From: Isosphaeraceae bacterium EP7
Lineage (GTDB): Bacteria; Planctomycetota; Planctomycetia; Isosphaerales; Isosphaeraceae
Direction: 5' to 3'
DNA length: 64,000 bases
Assembly (NCBI GenBank): GCA_038400315.1
Contig: CP151667.1
Span: 1,561,174-1,625,173 of the forward strand
Position numbers and translations under genes: made by a program. Below the pieces are notes generated by a model that saw only the letters and a list, made by a program, of their open reading frames with translations, was not told where the DNA came from and searched no databases. Below are positions 26,739 through 35,679 of this stretch, piece after piece; within the stretch, counting starts at the first letter, position 1; each line of letters opens with the position of its first letter.

Positions 26739-27626
26739 TCAGCTCCCCACTTCCTGGTCGGTGGTCACGCGCACTTCCAGGCGGCTCATCAGCTTCTTGA
26801 GCATCTCCTCCTTCTGGGTGATGCGCAAGACGTTGTCCAGGATGATCGCCTTATTCTCGCTGGCGACGTGCAGGACCAGGCGGCCCGAGCCGAACATGAA
26901 GTGCTCGAAGATGTCGGGCACCTCCTTGTCGAACTTCAGGTTCATGGTCGGGAACCGCTCCAGGTCGCTCCAGGGGCCGTGATGGTGGAGGATCTCGTTG
27001 GGCAAGATCTCCCAGTAGTCCAGCCAGCGATACAGGAAGATCGTGCCGTAGATGAAGATCAGGGCCAGCGTGAAGAAGAAGTAGAACTGGGCGTTGGCCG
27101 CGACGTAGATGCCGGACATCAGCACGCGGATGGGCGTGAAGAGGTCGAAGTAGGTGGCCAACCAGAGCATCAGGAAGAGGATGGTGGTGATCAGCAGCAG
27201 GCCGGCGACCACGGTGAACCTCGGGAAGTCGATGGCCAGCACCAGCAGATTCAGCACGAAGATGCCCAGGAAGAGCAGGGCCAGCATGTTCTGCGGGCTC
27301 TTGAAGTCGCGGAAGTCGCGATCCTGGCGCTCTTGCTTGGTGGTCGGCGCGGCCGGCTTGGCGGTGGTCTTCTCGACGACAGTCGTGGTCTTGGTTTCAC
27401 CCTTGCTGTCGGCCTTGGTGATCGCGCCCGACTCGATCGTCGAGACTGCGGTTGCCGAGGGGGCGTCGACCTCGTCGCCGGTCATCAGCATGCCGATCCA
27501 GCAGACCAGGGACATGATGAGGGTCGGGAACAGGAAGATGATCTTCGGATAAGTGAAGATCTTCACGCCCTTCTCGCGGTTGGTCACGACCTTGTTGGCG
27601 GGCAAGCCCTTATTGATGGCGGACAT
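26739..27626 (-). CDS. Four-helix membrane protein with cytoplasmic tail, function unknown
   Basis: A 295-residue integral membrane protein. Helices are at about residues 28-48 (IIFLFPTLIMSLVCWIGMLM), 115-133 (MLALLFLGIFVLNLLVLAI), 139-161 and 173-195 (FYFFFTLALIFIYGTIFLY). A Thr/Lys-rich soluble loop separates the first two. The C-terminal 100 residues are soluble (RWLDYWEILPNEILHHHGPWSDLERF, DNVLRITQKEEMLKKLMSRLEV). I do not recognise the family. ATG 27626 has GGAGA upstream; the frame extension upstream is basic and unlikely to be translated. It faces the terminator hairpin shared with the LEPR-XLL gene. Confidence 0.75.
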   Translation of the reverse strand: MSAINKGLPANKVVTNREKGVKIFTYPKIIFLFPTLIMSLVCWIGMLMTGDEVDAPSATAVSTIESGAITKADSKGETKTTTVVEKTTAKPAAPTTKQERQDRDFRDFKSPQNMLALLFLGIFVLNLLVLAIDFPRFTVVAGLLLITTILFLMLWLATYFDLFTPIRVLMSGIYVAANAQFYFFFTLALIFIYGTIFLYRWLDYWEILPNEILHHHGPWSDLERFPTMNLKFDKEVPDIFEHFMFGSGRLVLHVASENKAIILDNVLRITQKEEMLKKLMSRLEVRVTTDQEVGS

Positions 27627-27872
27627 GGCGCTGATGCTCTCCGTGGTCGGGCGACGGCCCCGGGCGGAACGCCGGGGCGGAGCGGTCCGGGCGCGTTGGT
27701 TCGGTCCGACGACGCCCGGGTCGAAATCGTAACCTTCGCGGCGCAAAGGGGAAAGCCTCACCCCCGCCGATGGGGGTCGTTTCCGCGAGGGGCCCGCGCG
27801 CCGCGACCTTATCCAACCATTCGAGGCCTGCGTCTCGATCTTGGATGGGTCCGCCCCCAGGCGACCCGCACG

Positions 27873-28187
27873 TCACGGGCCGTCGATCGCCGCCAGGCCG
27901 GCGCGGACCTCGCCCAGGCCGGGTCGGGACACTTGCTCGAGCACGGCCCCGTCCTTCATGAACACCAGAGTCGGCCAGAGCTTCACCCGGAATGAGCGGC
28001 CAAGAGGCCGGCCCGGCCCGTCCTCGACCTTCAGGTGAGTGATTTTCGGATGATCCTCCAGCATCTTTGCCAGCGCGGGGGCAAGCTGCCGGCAGTGGCC
28101 GCAGTCGGTGGCGCCAAACTCGACGATCACCGGCCCCTGCATCGCGTCGATCTCGTCACGTTTCGGCTCGGGCTGTTGTTCGCTCAT
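27873..28187 (-). CDS. Thioredoxin-fold protein with CGHC site
   Basis: A 104-residue cytoplasmic thioredoxin-like protein. The redox site is DCGHC (Cys29, Cys32) in VIVEFGATDCGHCRQLAPAL, and the cis-Pro loop is LWPTLVFMKDG. The Trp usually found before the first Cys is Asp here, and the CGHC dipeptide resembles protein disulfide isomerases, which suggests a shifted redox potential. The ATG at 28187 has GAGGA nine bases upstream. The gene diverges from the sulfatase gene with about 100 bases between starts, so the two might share regulation. Confidence 0.88.
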   Translation of the reverse strand: MSEQQPEPKRDEIDAMQGPVIVEFGATDCGHCRQLAPALAKMLEDHPKITHLKVEDGPGRPLGRSFRVKLWPTLVFMKDGAVLEQVSRPGLGEVRAGLAAIDGP

Positions 28188-28216
28188 CAATCATTTCCTC
28201 GAATCTCGATCGGGAT

Positions 28217-28245
28217 TCGATCGAACCTCGATCATCCGGTACAAT
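28217..28245 (+). promoter_or_regulatory. Possible promoter of the sulfatase gene
   Basis: TCGATC at 28217-28222 and TACAAT at 28240-28245 are 17 bases apart. The -10 is 5/6 and the -35 weak. Transcription from here would start about 28252, downstream of an ATG at 28244, which favours the GTG start at 28292. Confidence 0.35.
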
Positions 28246-28291
28246 GGGGCCTTGGACGCAAACAACGCGCCGGCCCGAGAGTGATCCAATC

Positions 28292-29923
28292 GTGCAGTAT
28301 CGACGTCTTACGCCCTTGCTCGTCTCCGCGCTACTGGCCTGCTTGACCCTGATGGGTGCGATTGCGGCCGAGAAGGCGCCTCGCAAGCCCCCCAATATTG
28401 TGGTCTTCCTGGCCGACGACATGGGGTTCTCCGACGTCGGCTGTTACGGAGGCGAGATTGCCACGCCCAACCTCGACGCGCTCGCCGCGGGCGGGGTCCG
28501 GTTCAGCCAGTTCTACAACACGGCCCGCTGCTGGCCATCAAGGGCCTCGCTGCTGACGGGATATTATGCCCAGCAGGTGAACCGCGATCCGATGGCCAAT
28601 CGACCGAAGTGGGCGGCACTGCTCCCGCAACTGCTCCAGCCGGCCGGCTATCGGTCGTATCAGACGGGCAAGTGGCACGTCGATGGGCCCGTGCTGGCCG
28701 GCGGGTTTTCTCGGTCATACGAGCTGCTCGACCACAACCGGAACTTCAACCCGAGGCAGCACAACCTCGACGATACGCCCCTGCCGCCCGTCCCCCCCGG
28801 CACCGATTACTACACAACCACGGCCGTCGCCGGGCACGCCCTTGAGTTCCTCGACGAGCACGAAACGAAACACAAGGCCGACCCGTTCTTCCTCTATGTC
28901 GCGTTCACCACCCCGCACTTCCCGGTGCAGGCCCCCGAGGCCGACATCGCCCGATACCGGGGCAAGTACAGCGATGGCTGGGACTCGGCCCGCGAACGTC
29001 GCCTGAAACGGATGCGCGAACTCGGAATTTATGACGGGACCCTCTCGACACGCGACCCCCTGACCATCCCCCCCGGCAACAAGCCCAACGCCCTGACGGC
29101 CAAGATCGGCCCAGGCGAAGTCGGCCACGCCGTGGCCTGGGACACACTGTCCGACGAGCAGAAGGCGTTCCAGGCCGAGAAAATGGCGATCCACGCGGCG
29201 ATGGTCGACCGGATGGACCGCGAGATCGGCCGCGTGCTCGACCGCCTGAAGGCGCAGGGGCACGAGGAAGACACGATCGTGCTGTTCGCCTCGGACAACG
29301 GAGCCAGCGCGGAAGAACTCATCCGCGGCGACGGCCACGATCCCGCGGCGCCCGCCGGTTCGGCCGGCAGCTTCCTCTGCCTCGGCCCGGGATGGTCCAC
29401 GGCATCCAACGCCCCGTTCCGACTGCACAAGATGTGGAACCACGAAGGGGGGATCTCCACCCCCCTGATCGTGCGCTGGCCCGCCGGAATCCCGGCCCGG
29501 GGCGAGATCCGCCGCAGCCCCGGCCACCTGGTCGACTTCGCGCCGACGTTCCTCGACCTGGCAGGCCTGAAGGCCCCCAAGACCTGGTCAGGCGAGCCCA
29601 GGCCCGAATTCCCCGGCAAAAGCCTGGTTCCTTCACTGGTCGACAACACCCCGATCGAGCGCGACTTCCTCTTCTTCAAGCACGCGGGCAACCGCGCCCT
29701 GCGAGCCGGCAACTGGAAGATCGTAGCGGCCGGCCCGAACTCTCCCTGGGAGCTGTACAACCTGGCCGTCGACCGTGGCGAGACCACCAACCTGGCCGCC
29801 GCCCATCGCAATCAGGTGCAGCAGATGTCCGATACCTGGGCCAAGGCCGATCTCCAATACACCGCGCAGGGGGCTACGGGGGGTTCTACACCGGTCAAAG
29901 CGAGGACCGCTCCCGATCGTTAG
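28292..29923 (+). CDS. Secreted arylsulfatase (type I sulfatase)
   Basis: A 543-residue exported sulfatase. After a signal peptide (RLTPLLVSALLACLTLMGAIAAEK) comes NIVVFLADDMGFSDVGCYGG with the metal-binding Asp pair. The active-site C80-WPSRASLLTG (C-x-P-S-R) predicts Cys80 is converted to formylglycine. Other motifs are GYRSYQTGKWHV, DRMDREIGRVLDRL, VLFASDNGASAEE and the EGGISTPLIVRWPA strand. Type I sulfatases are abundant in planctomycetes and release sulfate from algal glycans; the substrate here is unknown. Start GTG 28292 is set by signal-peptide position, with ATG 28244 as alternative. No formylglycine-generating enzyme lies in the window. Confidence 0.92.
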   Translation: MQYRRLTPLLVSALLACLTLMGAIAAEKAPRKPPNIVVFLADDMGFSDVGCYGGEIATPNLDALAAGGVRFSQFYNTARCWPSRASLLTGYYAQQVNRDPMANRPKWAALLPQLLQPAGYRSYQTGKWHVDGPVLAGGFSRSYELLDHNRNFNPRQHNLDDTPLPPVPPGTDYYTTTAVAGHALEFLDEHETKHKADPFFLYVAFTTPHFPVQAPEADIARYRGKYSDGWDSARERRLKRMRELGIYDGTLSTRDPLTIPPGNKPNALTAKIGPGEVGHAVAWDTLSDEQKAFQAEKMAIHAAMVDRMDREIGRVLDRLKAQGHEEDTIVLFASDNGASAEELIRGDGHDPAAPAGSAGSFLCLGPGWSTASNAPFRLHKMWNHEGGISTPLIVRWPAGIPARGEIRRSPGHLVDFAPTFLDLAGLKAPKTWSGEPRPEFPGKSLVPSLVDNTPIERDFLFFKHAGNRALRAGNWKIVAAGPNSPWELYNLAVDRGETTNLAAAHRNQVQQMSDTWAKADLQYTAQGATGGSTPVKARTAPDR

Positions 29924-30016
29924 CGGACAAACGGTCGAGCGACGATTTGATCGCGACGGGACGAATCGGACCTCGATGGGACGGGATGGCCGGGACCTGG
30001 GCTCGGGGGCGATGAC

Positions 30017-30229
30017 TCAAAGGCCACACGCGAGATCGATCAGTTGTTTAATGCTTTTGCATTTGTGAATATCAGCAACTGATGCTTCCTTGCCCGCCCG
30101 GTCGATCAGCGCGAGAATGCTCATGATCTCGATCGAGTCCCAGGTCTTGGGGGAGATGGCCAGGTCCTCCGTCAGCGAGTCGTCTTCGAGGATCTTGCGG
30201 ATGCCGTCGAGGCATTGGGGACGTTCCAT
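30017..30229 (-). CDS. Acyl carrier protein of the acyl-biosynthesis cluster
   Basis: A 70-residue four-helix carrier protein. The phosphopantetheine site is Ser32 in TWDSIEIMSILALID, where the canonical DSL is DSI. GAGGAG precedes the ATG. Its shortness and non-canonical motif suggest a dedicated carrier and not the housekeeping fatty-acid ACP. It is the last gene of a minus-strand group following the KASIII gene by 20 bases, with an acyltransferase and an SDR upstream. Growing or starter acyl chains would be tethered here. Confidence 0.85.
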   Translation of the reverse strand: MERPQCLDGIRKILEDDSLTEDLAISPKTWDSIEIMSILALIDRAGKEASVADIHKCKSIKQLIDLACGL

Positions 30230-30249
30230 CGGCGATCGCTCCTCGAATA

Positions 30250-31281
30250 TCAGGGAATTCTGATCAGGGTCGCGGCCCACGAGTAGCCGACGCCGAACCC
30301 GACAAGCATGACCCGGTCGCCCGGTCGCACCTCGCCCCGGGCCGTGGCCCGCTCCAGGGCGATCGGGATGCTGGAGGAGACCGTATTGCCGGTGTCCTCC
30401 ATGTCGATTGCAAACTTCGCGGGGGGGATGTCTAGCTTGTCACGCAGCCGCTCCAACATGAATTTGTTGGCCTGGTGGAAGAGGAAATAATCGACATCCG
30501 CGATGCCGAGGCCGGACCTTGCCAGGAGTCCATTCACCGCGGCCGGCACCGAACGCAGGGCGAAGGCAAACACCTCGGCACCGTTCATGGACAAGTTCTC
30601 GTCGGATCGGAAATTGCCGGCATCGTCGGACCTCTCGATGCTCGTCTCACGAGTGGCCGGGCATCTCATCCCCCCGGCCCTCACGATCAGGTTCGGGGCG
30701 CCACCGCCGTCGGTGCCGAAGAGGAACGGGCCGATCGATTCTTCGTCGTCCGACTCAGTGCTTTGCGCGATGAGGGTCGCCGCGGCCCCGTCGCCGAAGA
30801 TCGACCGCGTGCTGCGGTCCCTCGGGTTGATGAACTTCGAATAGGTGTCCGAGGTGATCAGCAGGACATTCTCGGCGACACGACTCTCCACGAGCCCTTT
30901 CGCCACCGCCAGGCCGTAGAGATACCCGGAACAACCCTGGTTGATGTCGACCGCCGCGCAACTCTCCCGGAGGTTCAGGCCCGCGTGGGCGAGGCATGCG
31001 GTCGTCGGCAGGAAGTGGTCCGGGCTCTGGGTGCAGAAGAGGAGGAAGTCGACATCTCGCGGGTCGCATGCACCCGCTGCAAACAAGGCCTTCGCCGCGG
31101 CGATGCCGAGGTCCGAGGAGCACTCATCGCGGGCCGCGATCCTCCTCGCGGCGATGCCCGTCTTGGACCTGATCTTGTCCCCGTCCCAATCCCCGAATTC
31201 GCGGACGAGCTGCTCGTTCGTCAGCGAATACTCGGGGAGATGAGAGGCGACCTGCTTAATCGCGGCTCGAATCCGGCCCAT
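30250..31281 (-). CDS. 3-oxoacyl-ACP synthase III (KASIII/FabH-like)
   Basis: A 343-residue thiolase-fold condensing enzyme with an intact triad: Cys117 in INQGCSGYLYG, His269 in FLFHQAN and Asn299 in EDTGNTVSSS. The C-terminal VMLVGFGVGYSWAATLIRI is the family's final motif. KASIII joins acyl-CoA and malonyl-ACP in a first condensation; branches of the family also make non-fatty-acid products. AGAGGAG precedes the ATG. The gene start overlaps the end of the acyltransferase gene by 26 bases, and the ACP gene follows after 20 bases, so this is one transcription unit. Confidence 0.9.
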   Translation of the reverse strand: MGRIRAAIKQVASHLPEYSLTNEQLVREFGDWDGDKIRSKTGIAARRIAARDECSSDLGIAAAKALFAAGACDPRDVDFLLFCTQSPDHFLPTTACLAHAGLNLRESCAAVDINQGCSGYLYGLAVAKGLVESRVAENVLLITSDTYSKFINPRDRSTRSIFGDGAAATLIAQSTESDDEESIGPFLFGTDGGGAPNLIVRAGGMRCPATRETSIERSDDAGNFRSDENLSMNGAEVFAFALRSVPAAVNGLLARSGLGIADVDYFLFHQANKFMLERLRDKLDIPPAKFAIDMEDTGNTVSSSIPIALERATARGEVRPGDRVMLVGFGVGYSWAATLIRIP

Positions 31282-32719
31282 CGCTGGCGCTCCTCTCGTC
31301 GTGTCGCACCGGAAGATCCGGGTCGACGGCCCCCGCCAACTCAGTCAGCGAGCGGAGATAAATCTCCAGGAATTGCAGGGCCGCCCGGCGGTCGAACAAG
31401 GCCCTGCGATAGCGGAGGGCGAGATGGATCCGGCCCCTGAGGAATGCGGCATCCATGCCGAGTCCCATGGGCATCGTGACGGGCGGCGAGGCCCAGAACT
31501 CCGTCAGGTCGCCGGCGCCCGGGCCGAAGCCGGAAATCTTCCGATCGATCCGGCCCATGTTCGCGAACAGCATCGAATCCACGGGCCCCTTGATCGAAAC
31601 GGGGACGACCCGCGGCGTGTACAGGATCATCGGCAGGATGGTGTTCGAGATCAGCCAGCGCACCCATTCCGGTCGGCCCAGGAATCTGGAGAATCCAGGG
31701 CCGGAGCGGATTCGATTCATCTGCGAGGTGACCGCCGCGACGAGTGCCCTGTGGTCCGCCCGGTCGTTGGGCGTGGTCGCATTTCGATCGACGATGACGA
31801 CCATCGAGGCCACCTCGTTGCTCCATTCGATGGGCCTGAGATTGACCGGGACCAGGATCGAGATCCGGTGGCTGTCCCCGCCGCACACCCGGTTCCAGCG
31901 CTCGATTGTCAGGTGCAGACCTGCCAGGAGCAGGTCATTGACGGTCGTGTCGCGCCCGTACACGCTCGGATCGAAGCGGTCGCATTGTTCCGCCGAGATG
32001 ACCTGGTGAACGATCCCGAAGCCGGGCTCGTCTCGGTCCACGACGCGGGCGACCCCTGAGACGATGCCAGACGAGGTTTGAGGGGCGACCTCGACGCTGG
32101 TGGTCGGCGCGCACTCGGGCACGAAGGCGCTGAGATCGCGCACGGACAACGGGTCGACCTCGGGCACGGGATCGGCCCGTCCTGCGTACGCTCGCGCCAC
32201 CGAGTTGACCCAGCGGATGGCCCCGATCCCATCCATCAGCGAATGATGAATGTTGAAGAGCAGGCTGTCGCCTCCGAGGCGGTGGACCAGCAGGGCGCGG
32301 ATCGCGGGCGCCTTCCTCAGATCCGGGAGGCTGCTGTAGAACTCGTCGCGGAGCGAGTTCAGTGCCTCCTCGTTGTCAATGACCTCGGAACAAACTACAC
32401 CTTCCGCGCCGACGCGGCCGATCGCCCAGCGAGGTGCCCGGGCCAAAAACCGCCCGGAGACGAGCCGGGCGCGAGACATGGGGTGCTTCGCCAGCGCGGC
32501 GGCGATGGCATCATTAAGCCTAAGCTCGCAGATCGATCCCGAGACGCGGACCTCGAACTGCATACTTTGCGGCTCGTCGGGGAGATTCGGGGCGAAGATC
32601 TCCTCCCCGGGGCTCATCGGGAATGGCTTCACGCGGGTCCGATCGCCGGGCCTATCCTCGGGCGGCCCACCTGCCGGGCTCAATGCGGGGATGGGCCTGA
32701 TCCTCTCTTCCTGAAGCAT
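31256..32719 (-). CDS. HHxxxDG acyltransferase / condensation-domain superfamily protein
   Basis: A 487-residue protein of the CoA-dependent acyltransferase fold shared by NRPS condensation domains, PapA5-like and wax-ester/WS-DGAT enzymes. The active-site motif is FNIHHSLMDGIGAIRWVN, with His159 as expected general base and Asp163. Supporting elements are TTVNDLLLAGL and VPVNLRPIEWSNEVASMVV, where other members place the second substrate-contact region. The acceptor could be an alcohol, an amine or a lipid. The N-terminal 34 residues are Pro-rich and weakly supported, with a second ATG at 32617. The 3' end overlaps the KASIII start by 26 bases. Confidence 0.8.
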   Translation of the reverse strand: MLQEERIRPIPALSPAGGPPEDRPGDRTRVKPFPMSPGEEIFAPNLPDEPQSMQFEVRVSGSICELRLNDAIAAALAKHPMSRARLVSGRFLARAPRWAIGRVGAEGVVCSEVIDNEEALNSLRDEFYSSLPDLRKAPAIRALLVHRLGGDSLLFNIHHSLMDGIGAIRWVNSVARAYAGRADPVPEVDPLSVRDLSAFVPECAPTTSVEVAPQTSSGIVSGVARVVDRDEPGFGIVHQVISAEQCDRFDPSVYGRDTTVNDLLLAGLHLTIERWNRVCGGDSHRISILVPVNLRPIEWSNEVASMVVIVDRNATTPNDRADHRALVAAVTSQMNRIRSGPGFSRFLGRPEWVRWLISNTILPMILYTPRVVPVSIKGPVDSMLFANMGRIDRKISGFGPGAGDLTEFWASPPVTMPMGLGMDAAFLRGRIHLALRYRRALFDRRAALQFLEIYLRSLTELAGAVDPDLPVRHDERSASDGPDSSRD

Positions 32720-32785
32720 GGATTCCCCCGGTGGTCGCGGGCACCGACTGATCGACTGGCGTCGGCTCAGGATGGGTCGTGACGG

Positions 32786-33550
32786 CTACTGGGCGGTAAA
32801 TCCCCCGTCGACGACCAATGTCGTGCCGGTGATCCATCGGCCGGTCTCGGCGAGTAGGAACGCGATCGCGTTGGCCACGTCGACCGGCTCTCCGAGGCCG
32901 AGCGGGTGCAATAACTCGACGGCGGATCGCTGGCCCTCGTCGAGGTTCTTCAGGATACGGTCGGTCATCGCTGTCTTGACGAGTGAAGGGGCGACGCAAT
33001 TTACGCGGATGTTCTCGCGAGCCATCTCCATCGCTGCCGACTTGGTGAAGGCGATCAATGCCCCCTTCGTCGCGGCGTAAGCCGAGACTCCGGGTTGACC
33101 AGTCAGTCCGGTGATCGACGCGAGCAGCACGACGCTCGAGGGTCGGCTGGCGACCCCTTTCTGACGGAACCCGCGGACGAGCTGGACGGCCGCAGCGACG
33201 TTGATCCGCCAGAGACCGTCGAGTTCCCCGGGCTCGAGCATCCGGATCGGGACAATCGAATGAAGGCCCGCCGCGTGGACAAGGCCATTCAGGCCACCCA
33301 CTCGCCTCCCCAGCTCCTTGACCCAACCCATGATCGGCTCGGGCTCGGAGAGGTCATGCGACTCGATGATGTGCCCCGCTCCGGCCAGCCGGAGGGCCGT
33401 CTCTTCGAGGCGTGCTCGGTCGCGCGCGATCAAGATGAGTCGCGCCCCCAACTGGCTGAGCAGCACGGCCGTCTCGCGGCCGATCCCCGAGGACGCCCCA
33501 GTCACCAGGACGGTCCGACCGCTGAGATCCATGGGATTGACGATGGTCAT
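32786..33550 (-). CDS. SDR family 3-oxoacyl-reductase-like protein
   Basis: A 254-residue classical short-chain dehydrogenase. The cofactor motif is VLVTGASSGIG (18-24), and the catalytic region is SSVVLLASITGLTGQPGVSAYAATKGAL, with Ser in the first part and Tyr-x3-Lys (YAATK). The C-terminal tail WITGTTLVVDGGFTAQ is FabG-like. The residue after the glycine motif is Arg, compatible with NADPH. As first gene of the minus-strand acyl cluster it probably reduces the beta-keto product of the KASIII. Start codon is uncertain (ATG 33550 or GTG 33559). The next gene follows after 66 bases. Confidence 0.87.
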   Translation of the reverse strand: MTIVNPMDLSGRTVLVTGASSGIGRETAVLLSQLGARLILIARDRARLEETALRLAGAGHIIESHDLSEPEPIMGWVKELGRRVGGLNGLVHAAGLHSIVPIRMLEPGELDGLWRINVAAAVQLVRGFRQKGVASRPSSVVLLASITGLTGQPGVSAYAATKGALIAFTKSAAMEMARENIRVNCVAPSLVKTAMTDRILKNLDEGQRSAVELLHPLGLGEPVDVANAIAFLLAETGRWITGTTLVVDGGFTAQ

Positions 33551-33628
33551 CCGGAACACCCGCGAAAGGACAACAACCGGGATGCGCCGCCAGGTCCGAC
33601 ACCTCGGTCGCCCTGGGACTTGTGATCG

Positions 33629-33656
33629 ATCTTACTCTAGTCGTGCCTCGTGACAA
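33629..33656 (-). promoter_or_regulatory. Promoter of the SDR-acyltransferase-KASIII-ACP operon
   Basis: Read on the minus strand, TTGTCA (33656-33651) and TAAGAT (33634-33629) are separated by 16 bases. Matches are 5/6 and 4/6. It lies about 80 bases upstream of the SDR start and faces that operon. Confidence 0.5.
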
Positions 33657-34273
33657 AGCGGCGGCCGTGTTCGGTTCATACTTTGTTTGGAATCGACTCC
33701 TGAACCTACGAACTACGCGGCATGTCCGCCTCAAAGCGAAGGCATAGACCGGGCGAATCCGAGGCCCCGAACCTTCGAGAGGCCGACCGATCCTCGGTCG
33801 TCGATGAAAGACATCCTTTCTTGTTATATTAATGATCTAATTACATAGCTAAGTTCCAATCGGGAGCAGGAGCCGGACTTCTCGATCTCGGACGTCGATC
33901 TGCGCCAAACTCCGACGCTCGATTTCGATCACTGGAGGCGTGCAGCCGTGTATTGCCGTCAATTCCGATCTGGAAGGCGGCCGATGAAGGCGGACGGGAT
34001 TCCCGACGTCGCCAGGTCGTGGCAACCTCGCAAGACGCCCGTGACACGTTCCGAAGGTGGAGACCGAGGGCCGAGGGCAAATGCCTCGAAACACGCTTCA
34101 ACCGCGAACGGCACCCGTCCCGTCCGGGCTTCCGGATTAATCCCGCCGCCGCAGCAGGGACAGGTAGAACTGGAGGACGTTGCCGGGTAGAGTACTCTCT
34201 CCTCATCGTGAACCGCCGGCTCAGAGATCGGCTCAGAAGCGACATCGATCGGGCGAGTTTGCAGGTGAGTATA
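33657..34273. other. Gene-free stretch upstream of the tRNA-Ser gene
   Basis: No coding region is supported. It includes a conspicuously AT-rich patch at 33820-33860 (TTGTTATATTAATGATC and neighbours), unusual in this genome. Short frames here lack ribosome binding sites and codon bias. Confidence 0.45.
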
Positions 34274-34306
34274 GACGCAAGCTTCTGAATAGGAATGACT
34301 TGCGTC
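34274..34306. repeat. Perfect 8-bp inverted repeat just upstream of tRNA-Ser
   Basis: GACGCAAG at 34274-34281 and CTTGCGTC at 34299-34306 flank a 17-base spacer, ending four bases before the tRNA acceptor stem. It could form a leader hairpin in the precursor or be a protein site. Confidence 0.5.
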
Positions 34307-34310
34307 AATC

Positions 34311-34395
34311 GGAGAGGTGACAGAGCGGCCGATTGTGCGGCACTGGAAATGCCGTGTACCGAAAGGTACCGAGGGTTCGAATCCCTCCCTCTCCG
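34311..34395 (+). tRNA. tRNA-Ser (anticodon GGA)
   Basis: An 85-base class II tRNA. The acceptor stem pairs GGAGAGG (34311-34317) with CCTCTCC (34388-34394), with G as discriminator. The anticodon stem CGGCA/TGCCG encloses the loop CTGGAAA, so the anticodon is GGA, reading UCU and UCC. The long variable arm (around 34356-34369) and the T arm GAGGG-TTCGAAT-CCCTC agree with serine tRNA. CCA is not encoded. Confidence 0.96.
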
Positions 34396-35239
34396 CTTGA
34401 GATTCCCCCGTTGAGATCCTCCCGTCGCCGGTATCGAGACGCGGAATCGCGAATCGAAGCCACGGCGATGAAAGCGTCTGGGTTATCCGACTGGTCAAGG
34501 GTCGGAAAGAACGATCCAAACGTGGGGAAGATCGATCGGGGACGGGCCAGGCGCACCGAGATTCGATCGCGAAGGCAGATCGAGAATCTCGACAGAGATC
34601 GCCAGAGGCCGCAGGAATTCTCGTGCCCCAGGCTTGAAGGTTGGGCACGAAAACAGAGTCTCTGAGACTCGTCCCAATTCGAGTGGGCCTAGGTCAGTTG
34701 CGCCGTTCCCTCGCCCACACTGGGAGGGGGCCGCGAGGTTATACGCTACCTGGTCATCAGTCCACTCCGAATCGCGTCCGTTGCACCGACCGCCAGTGAC
34801 GGGCCAATTCGGGAGATGTGCCCCTCGAGCACACGCTATCTGAGGGGCGAAGCAACTCCCCCGCACTGCGGAGGGATTGTTACGCGCAGTTGCATTCGAT
34901 TCCTAAGGACAAAGGAACGACCGAGCGATTCCATGCGAGACGTTCTCAGTCCAGTCTTCCGCCAAGGACCCAGAAGGGAAGAGCAGGGGGGAGCGAACTG
35001 ACCTCCACCTGGGGCGTCGCGAACGGTAGATCGTCACGTAAGAGCGTAATTGCCGCCGTGACAAAGAACATGAGACGAAGACGGCCACAGTAAGCTGAGA
35101 TTTCCGCCGTAGAATGGTCAAACTCCGAACGAGAATGTGCAACTCCGTGAGGCTTCGGGATAACAACTGGACAGGGCGCCATATAGAGGAAGGAAAACAG
35201 CGAAAGGGGCCGAATTAATTACGAAGCGAGACGAAAGTG
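34396..35239. other. 844-base gene-poor region between tRNA-Ser and the rRNA promoters
   Basis: No gene, RNA motif or repeat is supported. Base composition is visibly less GC-rich than in the coding regions, and all open frames are short and unbiased. Confidence 0.45.
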
Positions 35240-35267
35240 TTGACTGTCCGTGAAGCTCGGGTAATAT
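35240..35267 (+). promoter_or_regulatory. rRNA operon promoter P1
   Basis: TTGACT (35240-35245) and TAATAT (35262-35267) with a 16-base spacer, facing the rRNA genes. Both hexamers match consensus 5/6 and 4/6. It lies about 630 bases upstream of 16S, as usual for rRNA promoters in organisms with long leaders. Confidence 0.6.
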
Positions 35268-35441
35268 CCCCCTTGTCGCCAGTGACGAGACGCGGAGACG
35301 CGAAACGACACGAAGGGTGACTCAAACGTCCGGTTCACTCGAGTCCGCGGTCAGGCCTCTCGGGGCAAAGATCGCAAGACCCGACGGGTGGATCATTCAA
35401 GACGTGGCCCGGTCGAGACGACGGGGCCGAAAAAATCGGGG

Positions 35442-35471
35442 TTGACGCCTGACGGGGCCACGCGATACAGT
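35442..35471 (+). promoter_or_regulatory. rRNA operon promoter P2
   Basis: TTGACG (35442-35447) and TACAGT (35466-35471), 18-base spacer, on the same strand as 16S and nearer to it than P1. Tandem promoters are common upstream of rRNA operons. The sequence right after -10 is GC-rich. Confidence 0.5.
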
Positions 35472-35632
35472 GGCCCCTCCTGACGCGAAACGCTGCGGAA
35501 ACGCGGTGACGCGGATGCGGGTGTCGAAGGTGGCCGGGGGGTTCGAGGGGCGTGCAGACGCCCGGAGACGACCCGGTCGCGACGGGCGGCGAGCGATCGC
35601 GGCCCCGGTATCGACTGTTCGGTTCGAGTCGG

Positions 35633-35679
35633 TTCTTTGACAATTCGGTCGATCGAGAAGACAGTCCACATGAGTGGAC
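35633..35679 (+). promoter_or_regulatory. 16S leader boxA plus hairpin (antitermination site)
   Basis: TTCTTTGACAAT at 35633-35644 matches the bacterial boxA antitermination element, close to TGCTCTTTAACAAT in Escherichia coli. A 6-bp hairpin GTCCAC-ATGA-GTGGAC follows at 35664-35679. The same boxA-then-hairpin pair recurs in the 16S-23S spacer. NusB-NusE binding to boxA would allow read-through of the long operon. Confidence 0.65.

Noticed and set aside
33657-35239. Mobile element or prophage remnant in the gene-poor stretch
   Set aside because: No transposase or integrase remnant, terminal repeat or target duplication is visible; only lower GC.
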